DNA from: a virus
IMG/VR virus record: IMGVR_UViG_3300005663_000029
Coordinates: 62,001 to 126,000 of that record
Reading direction: 5' to 3' (one strand)
DNA length: 64,000 nucleotides
The number at the start of each line of letters is the position of its first letter. The first letter of the stretch is position 1. A program made the translations under genes and the position numbers. The notes beneath the pieces are model-generated. The model made no database searches, had not been told where the DNA came from, and worked only from the letters and a program-made list of their open reading frames with translations. Below are positions 1 through 8,361 of this stretch, piece after piece.

Positions 1-357
1 ATTTTCGATAACTCCATAGACCCTTGTAGGCCTTTTACCGGACAGCCGCAAACTATGTTAGGTGAACGTGGTAGCACTTTTATTAAACCAGATTCTGTTC
101 GTATAAGAGACTTAGCAGATTGTATAGTTAAGGCATTTATCCGTGCAGCAGTAGAGGATCTACCAAGCAAACTAGAAATAGAACGGCTTCGTAAAGCATT
201 AGATGCCAACACTCTCAACTACAATGACCTCTATCTCCTGGATTTATCAAAGATGGATCCAATAGCTTTGATCCAAAATACTTGTGTTGAAATTGAGAAA
301 GTTATGGGAACATACCCCAATATACCTGAAGCTAAAGTTATAGGTGATAGCGTTTGA
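1..357 (+). CDS. Hypothetical phage protein, 5' end outside the window
   Basis: The reading frame is open from base 1 with no stop before the ATG at 55, so the gene probably begins upstream. At least 118 residues are visible. There is an FTGQP segment near the left edge, then a stretch resembling IKPDSVRIRDLADCIV and an amphipathic helical C-terminal half. I do not recognise a family. Its stop overlaps the TTG start of the next gene, so the two are translationally coupled. If the ATG at 55 were the real start, the product would be 100 residues. Confidence 0.6.
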   Translation: MFDNSIDPCRPFTGQPQTMLGERGSTFIKPDSVRIRDLADCIVKAFIRAAVEDLPSKLEIERLRKALDANTLNYNDLYLLDLSKMDPIALIQNTCVEIEKVMGTYPNIPEAKVIGDSV

Positions 358-719
358 GTAAAGAGCAGGCTGAACGGTTAGCTAAATTAGACCCTCCATG
401 TCATCTATGTACGGGGATTTGTTGTAAGCAAATGGCAGTAGAAATCAATAGGTCGGAAGCTGATAATCTTATAGGACTGTTACTAGTTCTAGAGAAAAAC
501 CCTATAAAATATATCTTTTCTGATGGAGATATGTTTAAGCTTGCAGCAGATCCCTGTCCGTTCTTAGAAGACGACAAATGTGTCATCTACGATCACAGAC
601 CTAAAGCTTGTGAGGCATTCAACTGTATCCGTGCTCTACCGACAACAGAGATAATGAAGAAGAACGCTGATCTAAGGAAGCTACTCGGCAAATACTTAAA
701 AGATAGCAACATATTCTAA
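354..719 (+). CDS. YkgJ/UPF0153-type cysteine-cluster protein
   Basis: The 121-residue product has eight cysteines in the arrangement of the YkgJ (UPF0153) family: C16, C19, C23 and C24 (CxxCxxxCC), then C68 in CPFL, C76 in CVIYDHRP, C86 and C91. Members of this family are annotated as putative zinc- or iron-chelating proteins of unknown cellular role. The start is a TTG at 354 overlapping the previous stop as TTGA. Family membership is read from the cysteine pattern, and metal binding is inferred. The phage role is unknown. Confidence 0.75.
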   Translation: MSKEQAERLAKLDPPCHLCTGICCKQMAVEINRSEADNLIGLLLVLEKNPIKYIFSDGDMFKLAADPCPFLEDDKCVIYDHRPKACEAFNCIRALPTTEIMKKNADLRKLLGKYLKDSNIF

Positions 720-733
720 AGGAGATTTAACAA

Positions 734-1159
734 ATGGAACTTACAAGCGATTTAGTCCAAGAGACCATGAAATACTGTCTGTATAACGATGATGAAGTTA
801 TAGACGGTAAAACACCTGACGAAGCCGTACTGGTAGATGGTATTACTACCAAGTTTGGATTCCATCCTGGGCGCTTAGAAGAGAAAGCGTCTGTGATTAT
901 AGATATGCTCGGCCAATTACCTGAATCATTCCAAGAAGCAGGCGGAGGTGGTATGTCCTTTATTAATGCTTGCCAGGACAAAAATGGCAGACAGTGGACA
1001 GACTTCCATCGCATAATGGAGGAGCTATTCTGCTTGGGCGAAGCTATAGGTAAAGTAAGTCAGCCAATGCCTAAAGAGATGTGGAAAGTACTTCCTGGCG
1101 GTATGCCTTACTATATAGTTCTCACCGAACGGGCTACAGGAGAGGCGGTTCCTGTCTAA
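734..1159 (+). CDS. Hypothetical phage protein (141 aa)
   Basis: A good ribosome binding site (AAAGGAG) lies about 8 bases before the ATG. The product is soluble, mixed alpha/beta, with a glycine run (AGGGG) near residue 75 and a tryptophan/phenylalanine-rich middle. No family is recognised. The last base of its stop codon is the first base of the next gene's ATG (TAATG), so it heads a coupled series of small genes. Confidence 0.7.
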   Translation: MELTSDLVQETMKYCLYNDDEVIDGKTPDEAVLVDGITTKFGFHPGRLEEKASVIIDMLGQLPESFQEAGGGGMSFINACQDKNGRQWTDFHRIMEELFCLGEAIGKVSQPMPKEMWKVLPGGMPYYIVLTERATGEAVPV

Positions 1160-1329
1160 TGAGAGACCCATACGTAACCGTCAAGAAGATACAGGGAACC
1201 CAACACCAATACCGTTTGAAAATTGACTCTGAATTTGCTTCAATAGAGGCCCATATGACTTCTAACGATTTAATAAAATTAAGAGATCAACTCATTAAAG
1301 TAATAAAGAAAGAAGGGCGTGGTAGATAA
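1159..1329 (+). CDS. Hypothetical small protein (56 aa)
   Basis: The start chosen is the ATG at 1159, which overlaps the preceding stop as TAATG. The frame stays open upstream to 1081, but that stretch runs inside the previous gene. The product begins MRDPYVTVKK and is basic and mixed in composition. Its stop also overlaps the next ATG. The family is not recognised. Confidence 0.65.
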   Translation: MRDPYVTVKKIQGTQHQYRLKIDSEFASIEAHMTSNDLIKLRDQLIKVIKKEGRGR

Positions 1330-1676
1330 TGGACTTACCTGAAGCAATGAGAGAAGCCTTATGTGTCTTTGAAGCTCTACGTAGGTTAGGCGTACCTTCA
1401 GACGATATCTTTATGGCCAGAGGTTCTGATGAATTAGTAACCTCTGTTCAGAAAAACGGTAAAGAACTGTTCGCATTTCGTGTAGGAGACTTCATGTCTA
1501 GAGACGAGATGAGCAACATAGAGTTCAATAAGTTATGGGAGAGAGCATGTAACTGGTGGAACACAGGTCCTAAAATAGCTGATCAATGGTACAAGAAATC
1601 TAAAATACATATTTTTGCCGAGAAACTTGCTACAGCTACAGTGCTGCACGGCTACAAATCGGAAGGAATGATCTAA
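1329..1676 (+). CDS. Hypothetical phage protein (115 aa)
   Basis: It starts in a TAATG overlap with the preceding gene and ends in another TAATG overlap with the following one. The product is helical, with an early EALRRLG segment and tryptophans in the middle (ACNWWNTG). No catalytic motif or membrane segment is visible, and no family is recognised. Confidence 0.65.
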   Translation: MDLPEAMREALCVFEALRRLGVPSDDIFMARGSDELVTSVQKNGKELFAFRVGDFMSRDEMSNIEFNKLWERACNWWNTGPKIADQWYKKSKIHIFAEKLATATVLHGYKSEGMI

Positions 1677-2128
1677 TGAAAATGTTTCCAAATGAAGATG
1701 TAAGTCAATTGATAGAAGACATTATCAACACGGACCCGAATATTAAATTAAGTGACATACTGAAACTTGATAGGATTCTGTCTGATGTAAATTATATAAT
1801 TTCTTCGAGTAATACTCTATCGTCTGTACACCATAGGCTCGGTATGGTCAGCCAGGAGTTAGAAAAAGATAAGATATATTCAACACTCTCTGGGGCACAT
1901 ATAAACGCTATTAAAGATTTTATCGGGTTAATCTATTTCTGGTTGAATATGCTTTCAGACAGCAAAATCAGAGGAATGGATAAGAAATTCACTCTAGACA
2001 CTACTATAAAAGGGTTCAAAGAATTGATACTATATATGCGTAGCTTGATGGAAGAAGCGGATATCTTAGAAGTAGTAACAGACGGTTACCAAAAGGGAGA
2101 TGAAAACACTGACAGTAAAATGTCATAA
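1676..2128 (+). CDS. Hypothetical helical protein (150 aa)
   Basis: The product is almost entirely predicted helix, rich in Leu, Ile, Asp and Ser, and without cysteine clusters. It begins at an ATG overlapping the preceding stop (TAATG). It is the last member of the first coupled series, and a 65-base spacer follows. No family is recognised. Confidence 0.65.
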   Translation: MKMFPNEDVSQLIEDIINTDPNIKLSDILKLDRILSDVNYIISSSNTLSSVHHRLGMVSQELEKDKIYSTLSGAHINAIKDFIGLIYFWLNMLSDSKIRGMDKKFTLDTTIKGFKELILYMRSLMEEADILEVVTDGYQKGDENTDSKMS

Positions 2129-2193
2129 GTAGTGTAGTCAATCTAAAAAGGCCTTAAGCTCTTTTTTGCCTTATACGAGAATGGGAATAATAA

Positions 2194-2844
2194 ATGAAAA
2201 TTAAAAGCAGATGCACTAGCTGTAAAGGTTTAGGATCAATTAAATATGAACGTAAACTGCCTCTTAAAACCGGGCAACGACGGGCATGGCACGCAGTATG
2301 TCGCTACTGTAAAGGTAAAGGGTATAAGACCTGGTCAAAAGAGATTAGCGTTATCGAATTCGCTGATAAACACTATTTGACTAAGGTCTTACACTTACTC
2401 GACAAACGGATCTTCGCATTACCTGAACGAGATAAAGTAGATAGCCATACTGAATTATTAGCAGCACTACTGTCTCTTTGGAAATGGCAGCATAATACAA
2501 GTAGGTCGTATGACGGCAACAGAGTCTGGAGATTTGGACACGGCGGTAATACCTGCGCTCTTTGTAAAGTATACCTACATACGAATAATACTTGTGAGAA
2601 TTGTCCTCTCTTCAAGGCATCTGGAGAGTCTTTTCAACCTATTAACAAACACCAATGTGTAAAAGCTTGGAGAGTAATAGATAGTGGAGGACATGACCGC
2701 ACAAAGATACTAGAACAACTAGAAGCAGCTGTGTCTCTAGCCGCCAGTGCTGTTAAAGAAAAAGAATTCCACCAAACTTACAATAAGTTTAAAAAGAAGT
2801 TCTACAAAGGAGTGCAGGATGATCTACGTAATAACGTGGGATGA
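2194..2844 (+). CDS. DnaJ-type zinc-finger protein (216 aa)
   Basis: The N-terminus has two CxxCxGxG-type knuckles, C7-TS-C10-KGLG and CRYCKGKG, which match the central zinc finger of DnaJ chaperones. A third cysteine cluster (CALCK with CENCP) lies around residues 120-140. There is no J domain. The fold is probably two zinc modules separated by helices. The phage role is unknown, with RNA or protein binding possible. It overlaps the next gene, whose ATG lies inside its 3' end. Confidence 0.65.
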   Translation: MKIKSRCTSCKGLGSIKYERKLPLKTGQRRAWHAVCRYCKGKGYKTWSKEISVIEFADKHYLTKVLHLLDKRIFALPERDKVDSHTELLAALLSLWKWQHNTSRSYDGNRVWRFGHGGNTCALCKVYLHTNNTCENCPLFKASGESFQPINKHQCVKAWRVIDSGGHDRTKILEQLEAAVSLAASAVKEKEFHQTYNKFKKKFYKGVQDDLRNNVG

Positions 2845-3259
2845 GCTTAACGAATGTCCTCAAGTAGGTAGAAAAGATGGGGCAATCCATCTTACACATG
2901 TATCTGCTCCAGGTTTTGGTGATGTAGGAAAAGAGCTGGCTATGCTAGAAGTAGGTAAACTTATTGAGTTTGCCGATAGTACAGCAGAGTGTGGTTACTT
3001 CTTAGACGGCAAACAAGTGTATCCAGAAGCCACATTGAAGATAAAAATAGATCAGTTCGACGCTTATGTAGCAGAAAGACACAGAATCATCCAAGAGATA
3101 GATTCAACATGCTCTTTTTGTGACGGACCCGCTAGTCTGCTTAAGAAATCTGAAACAGGGGAGGATATCCCTGTATGCTATGCCTGTAATGTATTAGGTC
3201 CCCCAGGCAAGAAATATGATCCAACCGAAAGGTTAGAATTTAAAGGTAAGAAAGGTTAA
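2819..3259 (+). CDS. Zinc-ribbon protein (146 aa)
   Basis: The start is placed at the ATG at 2819 because AAAGGAG lies just upstream. The frame is open further upstream, but only inside the previous gene. The C-terminal third has a two-pair zinc ribbon, CSFC at about residue 98 and CYAC about 25 residues later. The N-terminal part begins MIYVITWDEL and is not recognised. Confidence 0.65.
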   Translation: MIYVITWDELNECPQVGRKDGAIHLTHVSAPGFGDVGKELAMLEVGKLIEFADSTAECGYFLDGKQVYPEATLKIKIDQFDAYVAERHRIIQEIDSTCSFCDGPASLLKKSETGEDIPVCYACNVLGPPGKKYDPTERLEFKGKKG

Positions 3260-3266
3260 TACAATT

Positions 3267-3497
3267 ATGGCTATCAAAGTAGCAATACACCCTATGACCT
3301 CTGAGCAGCCTTTAGAAAATTGCTGCTTCTGTCGTAAACCTACACCGTATTGGTTTGATCCAAAAGATGTAGCGTGCTGCCCTCCGTGTGCTGCTGTATG
3401 TAATTCAAGTGACGTGCCTTCTAAAGAGGTTTGGTTTCGTCGAGAATGGATTGCGAATAAGAGAGGAAAAGTACATACCAACTTAAAATCAGATTAG
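3267..3497 (+). CDS. Small cysteine-rich protein (76 aa)
   Basis: It has CCFC and CCPPC cysteine groups about 17 residues apart plus a further cysteine at CNSS, consistent with a compact zinc-binding fold. The C-terminus is basic. It sits 7 bases after the preceding zinc-ribbon gene in the same operon. The family is not recognised. Confidence 0.6.
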   Translation: MAIKVAIHPMTSEQPLENCCFCRKPTPYWFDPKDVACCPPCAAVCNSSDVPSKEVWFRREWIANKRGKVHTNLKSD

Positions 3498-3506
3498 GAG
3501 GTTAAA

Positions 3507-3827
3507 ATGATAGAAATAACATTAGACCTGAGAGATAGGACTACTTACTACGATTCATACATAAAACGTTTCACTAAACGCTTCGGTAATCCTAAAGTAG
3601 CTAAGTTTTTGGCTGCAAGGATATGTGGGAAGTTCCGTAAGCATGGGTTTGAGTGCGCTACTATAACTGTGGTCGAGAAAGGTACTTTAGGTTGGAGATC
3701 TGAGTTAGAAGACGCCTGGGGGTGTTGTGGTAATGATACATTCAAATTTGTGTTTGAAGACCGTACATGGTGGCGGTGGTTAATACCTAATCGAGTATTC
3801 TTAGTACATATTAACCACGGACACTAA
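3507..3827 (+). CDS. Hypothetical phage protein (106 aa)
   Basis: A strong ribosome binding site (AGGAGG) precedes the ATG. The product is basic at the N-terminus and tryptophan-rich at the C-terminus (TWWRWL), with a WGCCG segment in the middle. No known domain is recognised. Confidence 0.65.
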   Translation: MIEITLDLRDRTTYYDSYIKRFTKRFGNPKVAKFLAARICGKFRKHGFECATITVVEKGTLGWRSELEDAWGCCGNDTFKFVFEDRTWWRWLIPNRVFLVHINHGH

Positions 3828-3829
3828 AA

Positions 3830-4129
3830 ATGGGTCTAAAGAACTTAGCCAGCTTCCTAATAAAGTTCACACGTCCTCACCATTGTCCTTACGGTGAAAA
3901 ATGGTGTAGTAAAAATAGCTGTGTGGTACTCAAACACAAAAACCAACAACTAGAACAAAAACGTGTTGCACGCTCTAATTGGATAGGGCAACGACATCTC
4001 CATAAAATAGTATATGACCGTTTTGGTGGCCAGCATGGATGGGGGCTATATAACGAAAAAGGAGAACTGGTAGGATTCGGATACACAGTCGACGATGCAA
4101 TCGACGACGCAATTAGGAGAACAAAATGA
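3830..4129 (+). CDS. Hypothetical phage protein (99 aa)
   Basis: The start is 2 bases after the previous stop. An early cysteine/histidine cluster (HHCPYGEKWC, then C) could bind a metal. The rest is basic and ends in an acidic helix. The stop overlaps the next ATG as ATGA. No family is recognised. Confidence 0.6.
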   Translation: MGLKNLASFLIKFTRPHHCPYGEKWCSKNSCVVLKHKNQQLEQKRVARSNWIGQRHLHKIVYDRFGGQHGWGLYNEKGELVGFGYTVDDAIDDAIRRTK

Positions 4130-4500
4130 TAAATATCGACCTAAGTAAGTTTACAGAGCTAGACGACATCAAGAAGAGTATAGAGAAAATAAGGAATATG
4201 TATCACACCTTTAATAGACACAGAGCAGAACTCTTGCAGATCTTAAAAAAAGATAAGGGCTGCGAATACTGTTGTAGTTGGCACAGCTTAACTAGAGACG
4301 ACCGAAGGCAGATCGCAAACCTAATAGAACTGACCAACATCCTGCTGAAGTTCATAGAATCTCTGCATGAATTAAAGATCCCCACCTATCCTTCGATACT
4401 GTTTAAGGAAGAAGGCTTCGAAACCAATCATAGAGGAGTTACTATTATTCACAGACTAGAGTTCGGTACTTCTAAAAAGACCTATAAGATTAGAGAGTAA
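4126..4500 (+). CDS. Hypothetical phage protein (124 aa)
   Basis: The product is helical, with CEYCCSWHS in the middle, and starts in an ATGA overlap with the preceding gene. No catalytic motif is visible and no family is recognised. Confidence 0.6.
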   Translation: MINIDLSKFTELDDIKKSIEKIRNMYHTFNRHRAELLQILKKDKGCEYCCSWHSLTRDDRRQIANLIELTNILLKFIESLHELKIPTYPSILFKEEGFETNHRGVTIIHRLEFGTSKKTYKIRE

Positions 4501-4503
4501 AAT

Positions 4504-4818
4504 ATGGACACTAAATACCCTGAAATAGATGTTATCTACCTAGAACTCGAAAAAGCTCGTACTAAGCTGTCTAGACTAAAAGACGATCTTAATAAGGCTA
4601 TAGATAAGAAATTCCCTGTCGGAACTCGTATACTATGGCATCGACCTGGGTTTGAAAAGGGTCACCCCACAAAGGGGAGAATAATTCAAGTTTCTTATAG
4701 TTATTGTGTAGTGATAGCTATAAAGAACCCTGAAGGTACGGGGGAAGTAGTAAGAACACCAACCTACCAACAATGCGAGTTGGACCCAGAAGGAGATAAT
4801 GATGTTACATTTAGTTGA
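4504..4818 (+). CDS. Hypothetical phage protein (104 aa)
   Basis: A short predicted coiled coil (about residues 10-38) is followed by a beta-rich segment beginning VGTRILWHRP. This could be a small barrel similar to those in modification-sensing or ribosome-associated domains, but that is speculative. The N-terminus (MDTKYPE) resembles that of the gene at 7077 (MDKKYPE), perhaps an old duplication. Confidence 0.6.
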   Translation: MDTKYPEIDVIYLELEKARTKLSRLKDDLNKAIDKKFPVGTRILWHRPGFEKGHPTKGRIIQVSYSYCVVIAIKNPEGTGEVVRTPTYQQCELDPEGDNDVTFS

Positions 4819-5077
4819 AGAAGGTAGTGTTTATCGCCATTTTAAAGGTGGTATCTACAGAGTTCTTTATAAGGCTACACACTCAGAGACAAATGAGTTA
4901 ATGGTAGTGTACGTAACATTATCTAATGAAGATAAAGAGAATTGGAGTAGTGTATGGGTTAGGCCAGCTGATATGTTCTACGGGGAAGTAGAACCAGGTG
5001 TAAAACGCTTTACACAAGTAAAAAACCTTAAAGAGTATGAAAAGTTTTTAAAAGAATTAGGTGAGGAGACAGGATGA
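4802..5077 (+). CDS. DUF1653-domain protein
   Basis: The product (about 91 residues) matches the DUF1653 signature: Y-R-H-F-K-G-G-x-Y-R, then ATHSE, MVVYV, and VWVRPADMF followed by a C-terminal R-F. DUF1653 proteins are short beta-rich domains of unknown function in bacteria and phages. Two consecutive ATGs exist (4799 and 4802). The second is preferred because it sits 6 bases from the AAGGAG site. It overlaps the preceding gene by 17 bases. Confidence 0.75.
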   Translation: MLHLVEEGSVYRHFKGGIYRVLYKATHSETNELMVVYVTLSNEDKENWSSVWVRPADMFYGEVEPGVKRFTQVKNLKEYEKFLKELGEETG

Positions 5078-5421
5078 CATTTATAACGATCTTCTTATGT
5101 TTAACAATTCTCAGGCATCTGTACATATTCGTCCTTAGAATCTCTTGGCTCAACTTGTCTTATAAAGTCGTTACAGCTCTATACGAGTACGAGAGAGACT
5201 TTTATGAAGCCAATAAGAAGTCTATTAACCTCAATCACCAAGAGACATTCATCTGGAGCTATAGAAGGATGGTCTGGACCTTCTGGGTATGGGAACCTAT
5301 GAAGATGATTCAGAGTGAGTTGGGTTATGATGATGTCCTTTATTGGGCCAGTAAGTACGATATTAAATCCTCTTACTGGTTTAAACCACCTAACAGTTGG
5401 GAGAGCAAATCTGGGTCATAA
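5074..5421 (+). CDS. Small membrane-anchored protein (115 aa)
   Basis: The first 25 residues form one hydrophobic helix (TFITIFLCLTI onward), followed by a soluble, aromatic-rich domain. It starts in an ATGA overlap with the DUF1653 gene and ends the first long operon. No family is recognised. A single-pass inner-membrane protein is the likely topology. Confidence 0.6.
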   Translation: MTFITIFLCLTILRHLYIFVLRISWLNLSYKVVTALYEYERDFYEANKKSINLNHQETFIWSYRRMVWTFWVWEPMKMIQSELGYDDVLYWASKYDIKSSYWFKPPNSWESKSGS

Positions 5422-5425
5422 TTTG

Positions 5426-5440
5426 TTATAAGGACTATAG
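5426..5440 (+). promoter_or_regulatory. Candidate phage promoter box (TTATAAGGACTATAG)
   Basis: The box lies in the gap between two operons, 52 bases before the next start codon. Close relatives occur at 9643, 45778 and 52990 at similar distances from starts. No consistent -35 element accompanies it. The call rests on recurrence and position only. Confidence 0.5.
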
Positions 5441-5478
5441 TGTAACAATATTACTTTTTACAAAGGTTTTAATAGATT

Positions 5479-5649
5479 ATGAGAAAAGAACACGAACACG
5501 AAACCCGTAAGCCATGTCTATGTGACCGTAACGTAGCCTGTTGCTTACTGATCTCTGATACGTTGTTAGACGCTACAACGCATTACTGTCGTAAGTGGGG
5601 CTTCGACCAACAAAGTAAAGATCAAAGAGAGGTTTTAAAAAATGGCTGA
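5479..5649 (+). CDS. Small cysteine-containing protein (56 aa)
   Basis: This short frame begins MRKEHEHETRKPC and has cysteines as CLCD and ACC plus a later CRKW, compatible with one zinc site. It overlaps the start of the next gene by 8 bases, the usual spacing here, and the candidate promoter at 5426 lies just upstream. The ribosome binding site is weak. Coding potential is inferred from composition and context. Confidence 0.5.
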   Translation: MRKEHEHETRKPCLCDRNVACCLLISDTLLDATTHYCRKWGFDQQSKDQREVLKNG

Positions 5650-5995
5650 CGACAGTAAAATAAAAGTTACCCCAATCATTGGGGACATCGTACTCAAAAT
5701 AACTCCGTCACAGTACGAGGATGAAAACGAATACGAAATAGTTAATGGCGACGGTGAGGTAATAGCCTTCTTTGCTGACTGGTACAACAGTAGTCAACCT
5801 GAAGACCTTACATGGGGCCGCACGATAGGGAAGTTATTACTTGAGCTTACGGAGTCTGCCTATAAAGCAGGACTTGCTGCAAAGGTATGTGGATGGTGTA
5901 AGGGTATGTTTACACCGGAGCCTGGAACCGAACATCAACGTTGTTGTGGATTAACCTGTGAACACGCACTTCAAGAAGCAGAAGAGCTTGTATGA
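5642..5995 (+). CDS. Protein with duplicated C-terminal zinc knuckle (117 aa)
   Basis: An acidic N-terminal domain of about 80 residues is followed by a cysteine module, CGWCKGMFTPEPGT, then H, CC and C. The same module is present almost unchanged in the minus-strand gene at 8832-9014, with 38 identical consecutive bases. This is a likely zinc-binding unit that has been copied within the genome. The N-terminal domain is not recognised. Its stop overlaps the next ATG. Confidence 0.65.
   Translation: MADDSKIKVTPIIGDIVLKITPSQYEDENEYEIVNGDGEVIAFFADWYNSSQPEDLTWGRTIGKLLLELTESAYKAGLAAKVCGWCKGMFTPEPGTEHQRCCGLTCEHALQEAEELV
5888..5925. repeat. 38-bp inverted copy, left arm (partner at 8956-8993)
   Basis: These 38 bases are identical to the reverse complement of 8956-8993, and similarity continues on either side. 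The repeat encodes the CGWCKGMFTPEP zinc module in two genes on opposite strands. Identity at the DNA level, including third positions, points to recent duplication or recombination. Confidence 0.85.
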
Positions 5996-6471
5996 AACAC
6001 ATAAAGTGGACGTACATCAGAGGTGCTAAAGTTCATTGTACTGAAGGATATGAAGGTTTCCATATCCGACAAACAAAAGGTTTTTGGTACTACTTAGATT
6101 TTCAAGAGGTGTCACGTAGTAAAGGTGATAATGTCTGGTGTGGACCTTTTTCTACTCTTGAATTAGCTAAAGAAGCTGTTCAGGCCTTACATGACGATAG
6201 AACCAGTATTATGATCTGGACGATCTACGATAAGAAACACGAAGAGTATTGTATATTCAGAACTCGTTGGACACGTCTACTATCTAAAGCTAAAAAACAC
6301 ACAGATTATGTGGAGGCTAAAAATGAAGTACTACTCTTACCTGACTCTGAAGTAATGGAAAGAGATATTGTACTAAGAGGTTACAAGTTATCTCCGTCTG
6401 GAGATGATGTAACTGAAGTAAGTATACAAAAATATTATAGTGATCGGCAAAAGGAGTTACTTAAAGCATGA
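5992..6471 (+). CDS. Hypothetical phage protein (159 aa)
   Basis: It starts in an ATGA overlap with the preceding gene. The product is rich in aromatic residues (GFWYYLDF) and Lys, with no cysteine cluster and no membrane segment. Its stop overlaps the next ATG. No family is recognised. Confidence 0.6.
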   Translation: MKHIKWTYIRGAKVHCTEGYEGFHIRQTKGFWYYLDFQEVSRSKGDNVWCGPFSTLELAKEAVQALHDDRTSIMIWTIYDKKHEEYCIFRTRWTRLLSKAKKHTDYVEAKNEVLLLPDSEVMERDIVLRGYKLSPSGDDVTEVSIQKYYSDRQKELLKA

Positions 6472-6674
6472 CTCTCCAACACCCATTCCCTAGTGGTATC
6501 TTCGATCTGACCCATGACGGTAATCATGTAATGAGAGGTACTAGTATGGATATCCTAGAATATTTCGTGCGGCACACCTCATTCTCATTAGAGTATAATC
6601 TTCAATATGAAGGCTACTCCGTAAACAAATTAACCATCCAAAACTTACCTAGATCTAACCCAAGAGAGGTATAG
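6468..6674 (+). CDS. Hypothetical small protein (68 aa)
   Basis: Coupled to its neighbour by an ATGA overlap, it begins MTLQHPFPSG and is mostly polar with no clear motif. The next gene starts one base after its stop. No family is recognised. Confidence 0.55.
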   Translation: MTLQHPFPSGIFDLTHDGNHVMRGTSMDILEYFVRHTSFSLEYNLQYEGYSVNKLTIQNLPRSNPREV

Positions 6675-6675
6675 A

Positions 6676-7077
6676 ATGATAGAAGAGCTGGTATATAATC
6701 CACGTGTTAGACAAGAGATTACTAAATTATGGCCTAAAGCTACTTTCGAAGACGCATCCGATATGGTCCATGAAGGTAGATTCTCTGTAAAGATTCAAGA
6801 TATAGAGGAAGATGAGTTTTACGAAAAGGCTGTTAAAGAAGGATGGAGTGTAGTCTGTTTAGGCTTTATGTTAAGAATCAAGGATGAAGAGTTTAAACGA
6901 AAAGTAGAGGGTTGGTTAGGTAGACCTCTTGTTAAAGTTAAAGAAGTAAAGCCTGTTGCACCCGCTAAGATGCATAAATGTTTCGAATGTAAAGATTATG
7001 GTATACACGACACTAATGGTGGATATTGTAAACGTACTGGGTTGAAGCCACCTAAAGAGATGGGTTGCTGGTCATAA
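6676..7077 (+). CDS. Protein with C-terminal cysteine cluster (133 aa)
   Basis: The N-terminal 95 residues are acidic and helical. The last 35 residues contain CFEC, then GGYC and a terminal GC, a likely zinc site. The stop overlaps the next ATG as TAATG. No family is recognised. Confidence 0.6.
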   Translation: MIEELVYNPRVRQEITKLWPKATFEDASDMVHEGRFSVKIQDIEEDEFYEKAVKEGWSVVCLGFMLRIKDEEFKRKVEGWLGRPLVKVKEVKPVAPAKMHKCFECKDYGIHDTNGGYCKRTGLKPPKEMGCWS

Positions 7078-7286
7078 TGGATAAGAAATACCCTGAGTTA
7101 AAGATTGGTAAGATTGAAAGCTTCTCACCTACAGGACGTCACAACCTTGTGCCTGAGATACAACATCTAGGTTTTAATCCAATACTGGTAGCTCTAAATA
7201 GGAAGAGGTTTAACATGAAGCTCACTAAACTGAACATAGATTACAAGGCTCTTGAGAACACTATTATGGATAAGAAGATACGCTAA
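7077..7286 (+). CDS. Hypothetical small protein (69 aa)
   Basis: The start chosen is the ATG at 7077 in a TAATG overlap. A TTG 12 bases upstream lies inside the previous gene. It is a basic product beginning MDKKYPELK, similar at the N-terminus to the gene at 4504. No motif is recognised. Confidence 0.55.
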   Translation: MDKKYPELKIGKIESFSPTGRHNLVPEIQHLGFNPILVALNRKRFNMKLTKLNIDYKALENTIMDKKIR

Positions 7287-7287
7287 T

Positions 7288-7905
7288 ATGAAATACTTTA
7301 AAAATCTTCATTATAGATCAGGAAATATTCATACCGAGATAACATGGCACCCCTTTAGTATTGAGTCTTATCACTATAATACTACTACCCCAGGCCATCC
7401 TCGATACACATTAACGCTTCGAGTATCTGGATTATTTAAGCTTGAATTTAGTCTTCCTCCTGTAAGCAAACACACAAAAACAATGTCTATAGGATATCCG
7501 TGTACTAAACCAAATCCCTGTCCAATGTGTGACGAAAGGCTTGAAGAAAACACTAAACTAAATCGTTTTTACCATGTACCTGTACAAGAGAAAATAGTCA
7601 ATGGTGTCACAAACATTACCCCTAAAGGGACAGTAGGACATTTTTCGGTAGTCTACTTAAATGACAATAGCTGCTTAGTTAAAACTAAAGATCAACAGCC
7701 TAGTCTTAATTCAGCACGTATAGACAGGAAAGAGGCACGTAGATATATAGTTCACAAAAATTTCCAGGATGGAACGGAACAGTCAGAATACGAGTTAGGC
7801 TGGACATTCGACTACAGCTGTAATAGATGTAAGAAATTCTTTGAAGTCAGTTGGGGTGTAGGACCTGAATGCCCTGACTGTGGTGGTAAACTAATAAACA
7901 TATAA
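7288..7905 (+). CDS. Zinc-ribbon protein (205 aa)
   Basis: The start is the ATG at 7288, one base after the preceding stop. The product has an internal PCPMC pair (about residues 70-75) and a clear C-terminal zinc ribbon, CNRC then CPDC about 17 residues later. The rest is beta-rich. C-terminal ribbons of this kind usually bind nucleic acid or protein. The function here is unknown. Confidence 0.6.
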   Translation: MKYFKNLHYRSGNIHTEITWHPFSIESYHYNTTTPGHPRYTLTLRVSGLFKLEFSLPPVSKHTKTMSIGYPCTKPNPCPMCDERLEENTKLNRFYHVPVQEKIVNGVTNITPKGTVGHFSVVYLNDNSCLVKTKDQQPSLNSARIDRKEARRYIVHKNFQDGTEQSEYELGWTFDYSCNRCKKFFEVSWGVGPECPDCGGKLINI

Positions 7906-7921
7906 AAACAGGAGTCGACTA

Positions 7922-8359
7922 ATGTACTACACATTAATAGCCTATAAAGCTGATTCAGAGGATGTTTGTCGCGGCTGCTCAATGGACCGCTTTTCGTCTG
8001 ATTTTGAAATATATACAAATATTTCAAAGGATAGACTAGTTGATCACATTGTACGATTAGAGACACAGGAGCTATCTCAGGGAGAAGATGATTGGGAGAT
8101 ATTTATACTGTTTCCTAGTAACGTTGATCCCGAAGAGCCGTTTGTAGAACTTGAATGGCCTCAGATTTTATATGCGTCACAGTTAAATGAAGCTCTCTCT
8201 GAAATACATACAGAAGCAGTGGAAAAGATTGCAGCCGTTGAAGCAGCTCGAAAGAAGACAACCGAAGAAGCAGTACAGGCTAAACAAAAGAAGCGTAAAG
8301 AGGATGAAGAAACGACCGCAAGAGCTACCTATAAACAACTTAAAGAAAGATTTGAGTAA
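7922..8359 (+). CDS. Hypothetical protein with C-terminal coiled coil (145 aa)
   Basis: The ATG follows an AGGAG-type site. The N-terminal 85 residues form a small soluble domain with CRGC. Residues from about 90 to the end are a charged helix rich in Ala, Lys, Glu and Gln that reads as a coiled coil. No family is recognised. Confidence 0.6.
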   Translation: MYYTLIAYKADSEDVCRGCSMDRFSSDFEIYTNISKDRLVDHIVRLETQELSQGEDDWEIFILFPSNVDPEEPFVELEWPQILYASQLNEALSEIHTEAVEKIAAVEAARKKTTEEAVQAKQKKRKEDEETTARATYKQLKERFE

Positions 8360-8361
8360 CT

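Noticed and set aside
2148-2172. Possible hairpin AAGGC/GCCTT in the gap after the first operon
   Set aside because: Only 5 bp with a 15-base loop; not convincing as a terminator.
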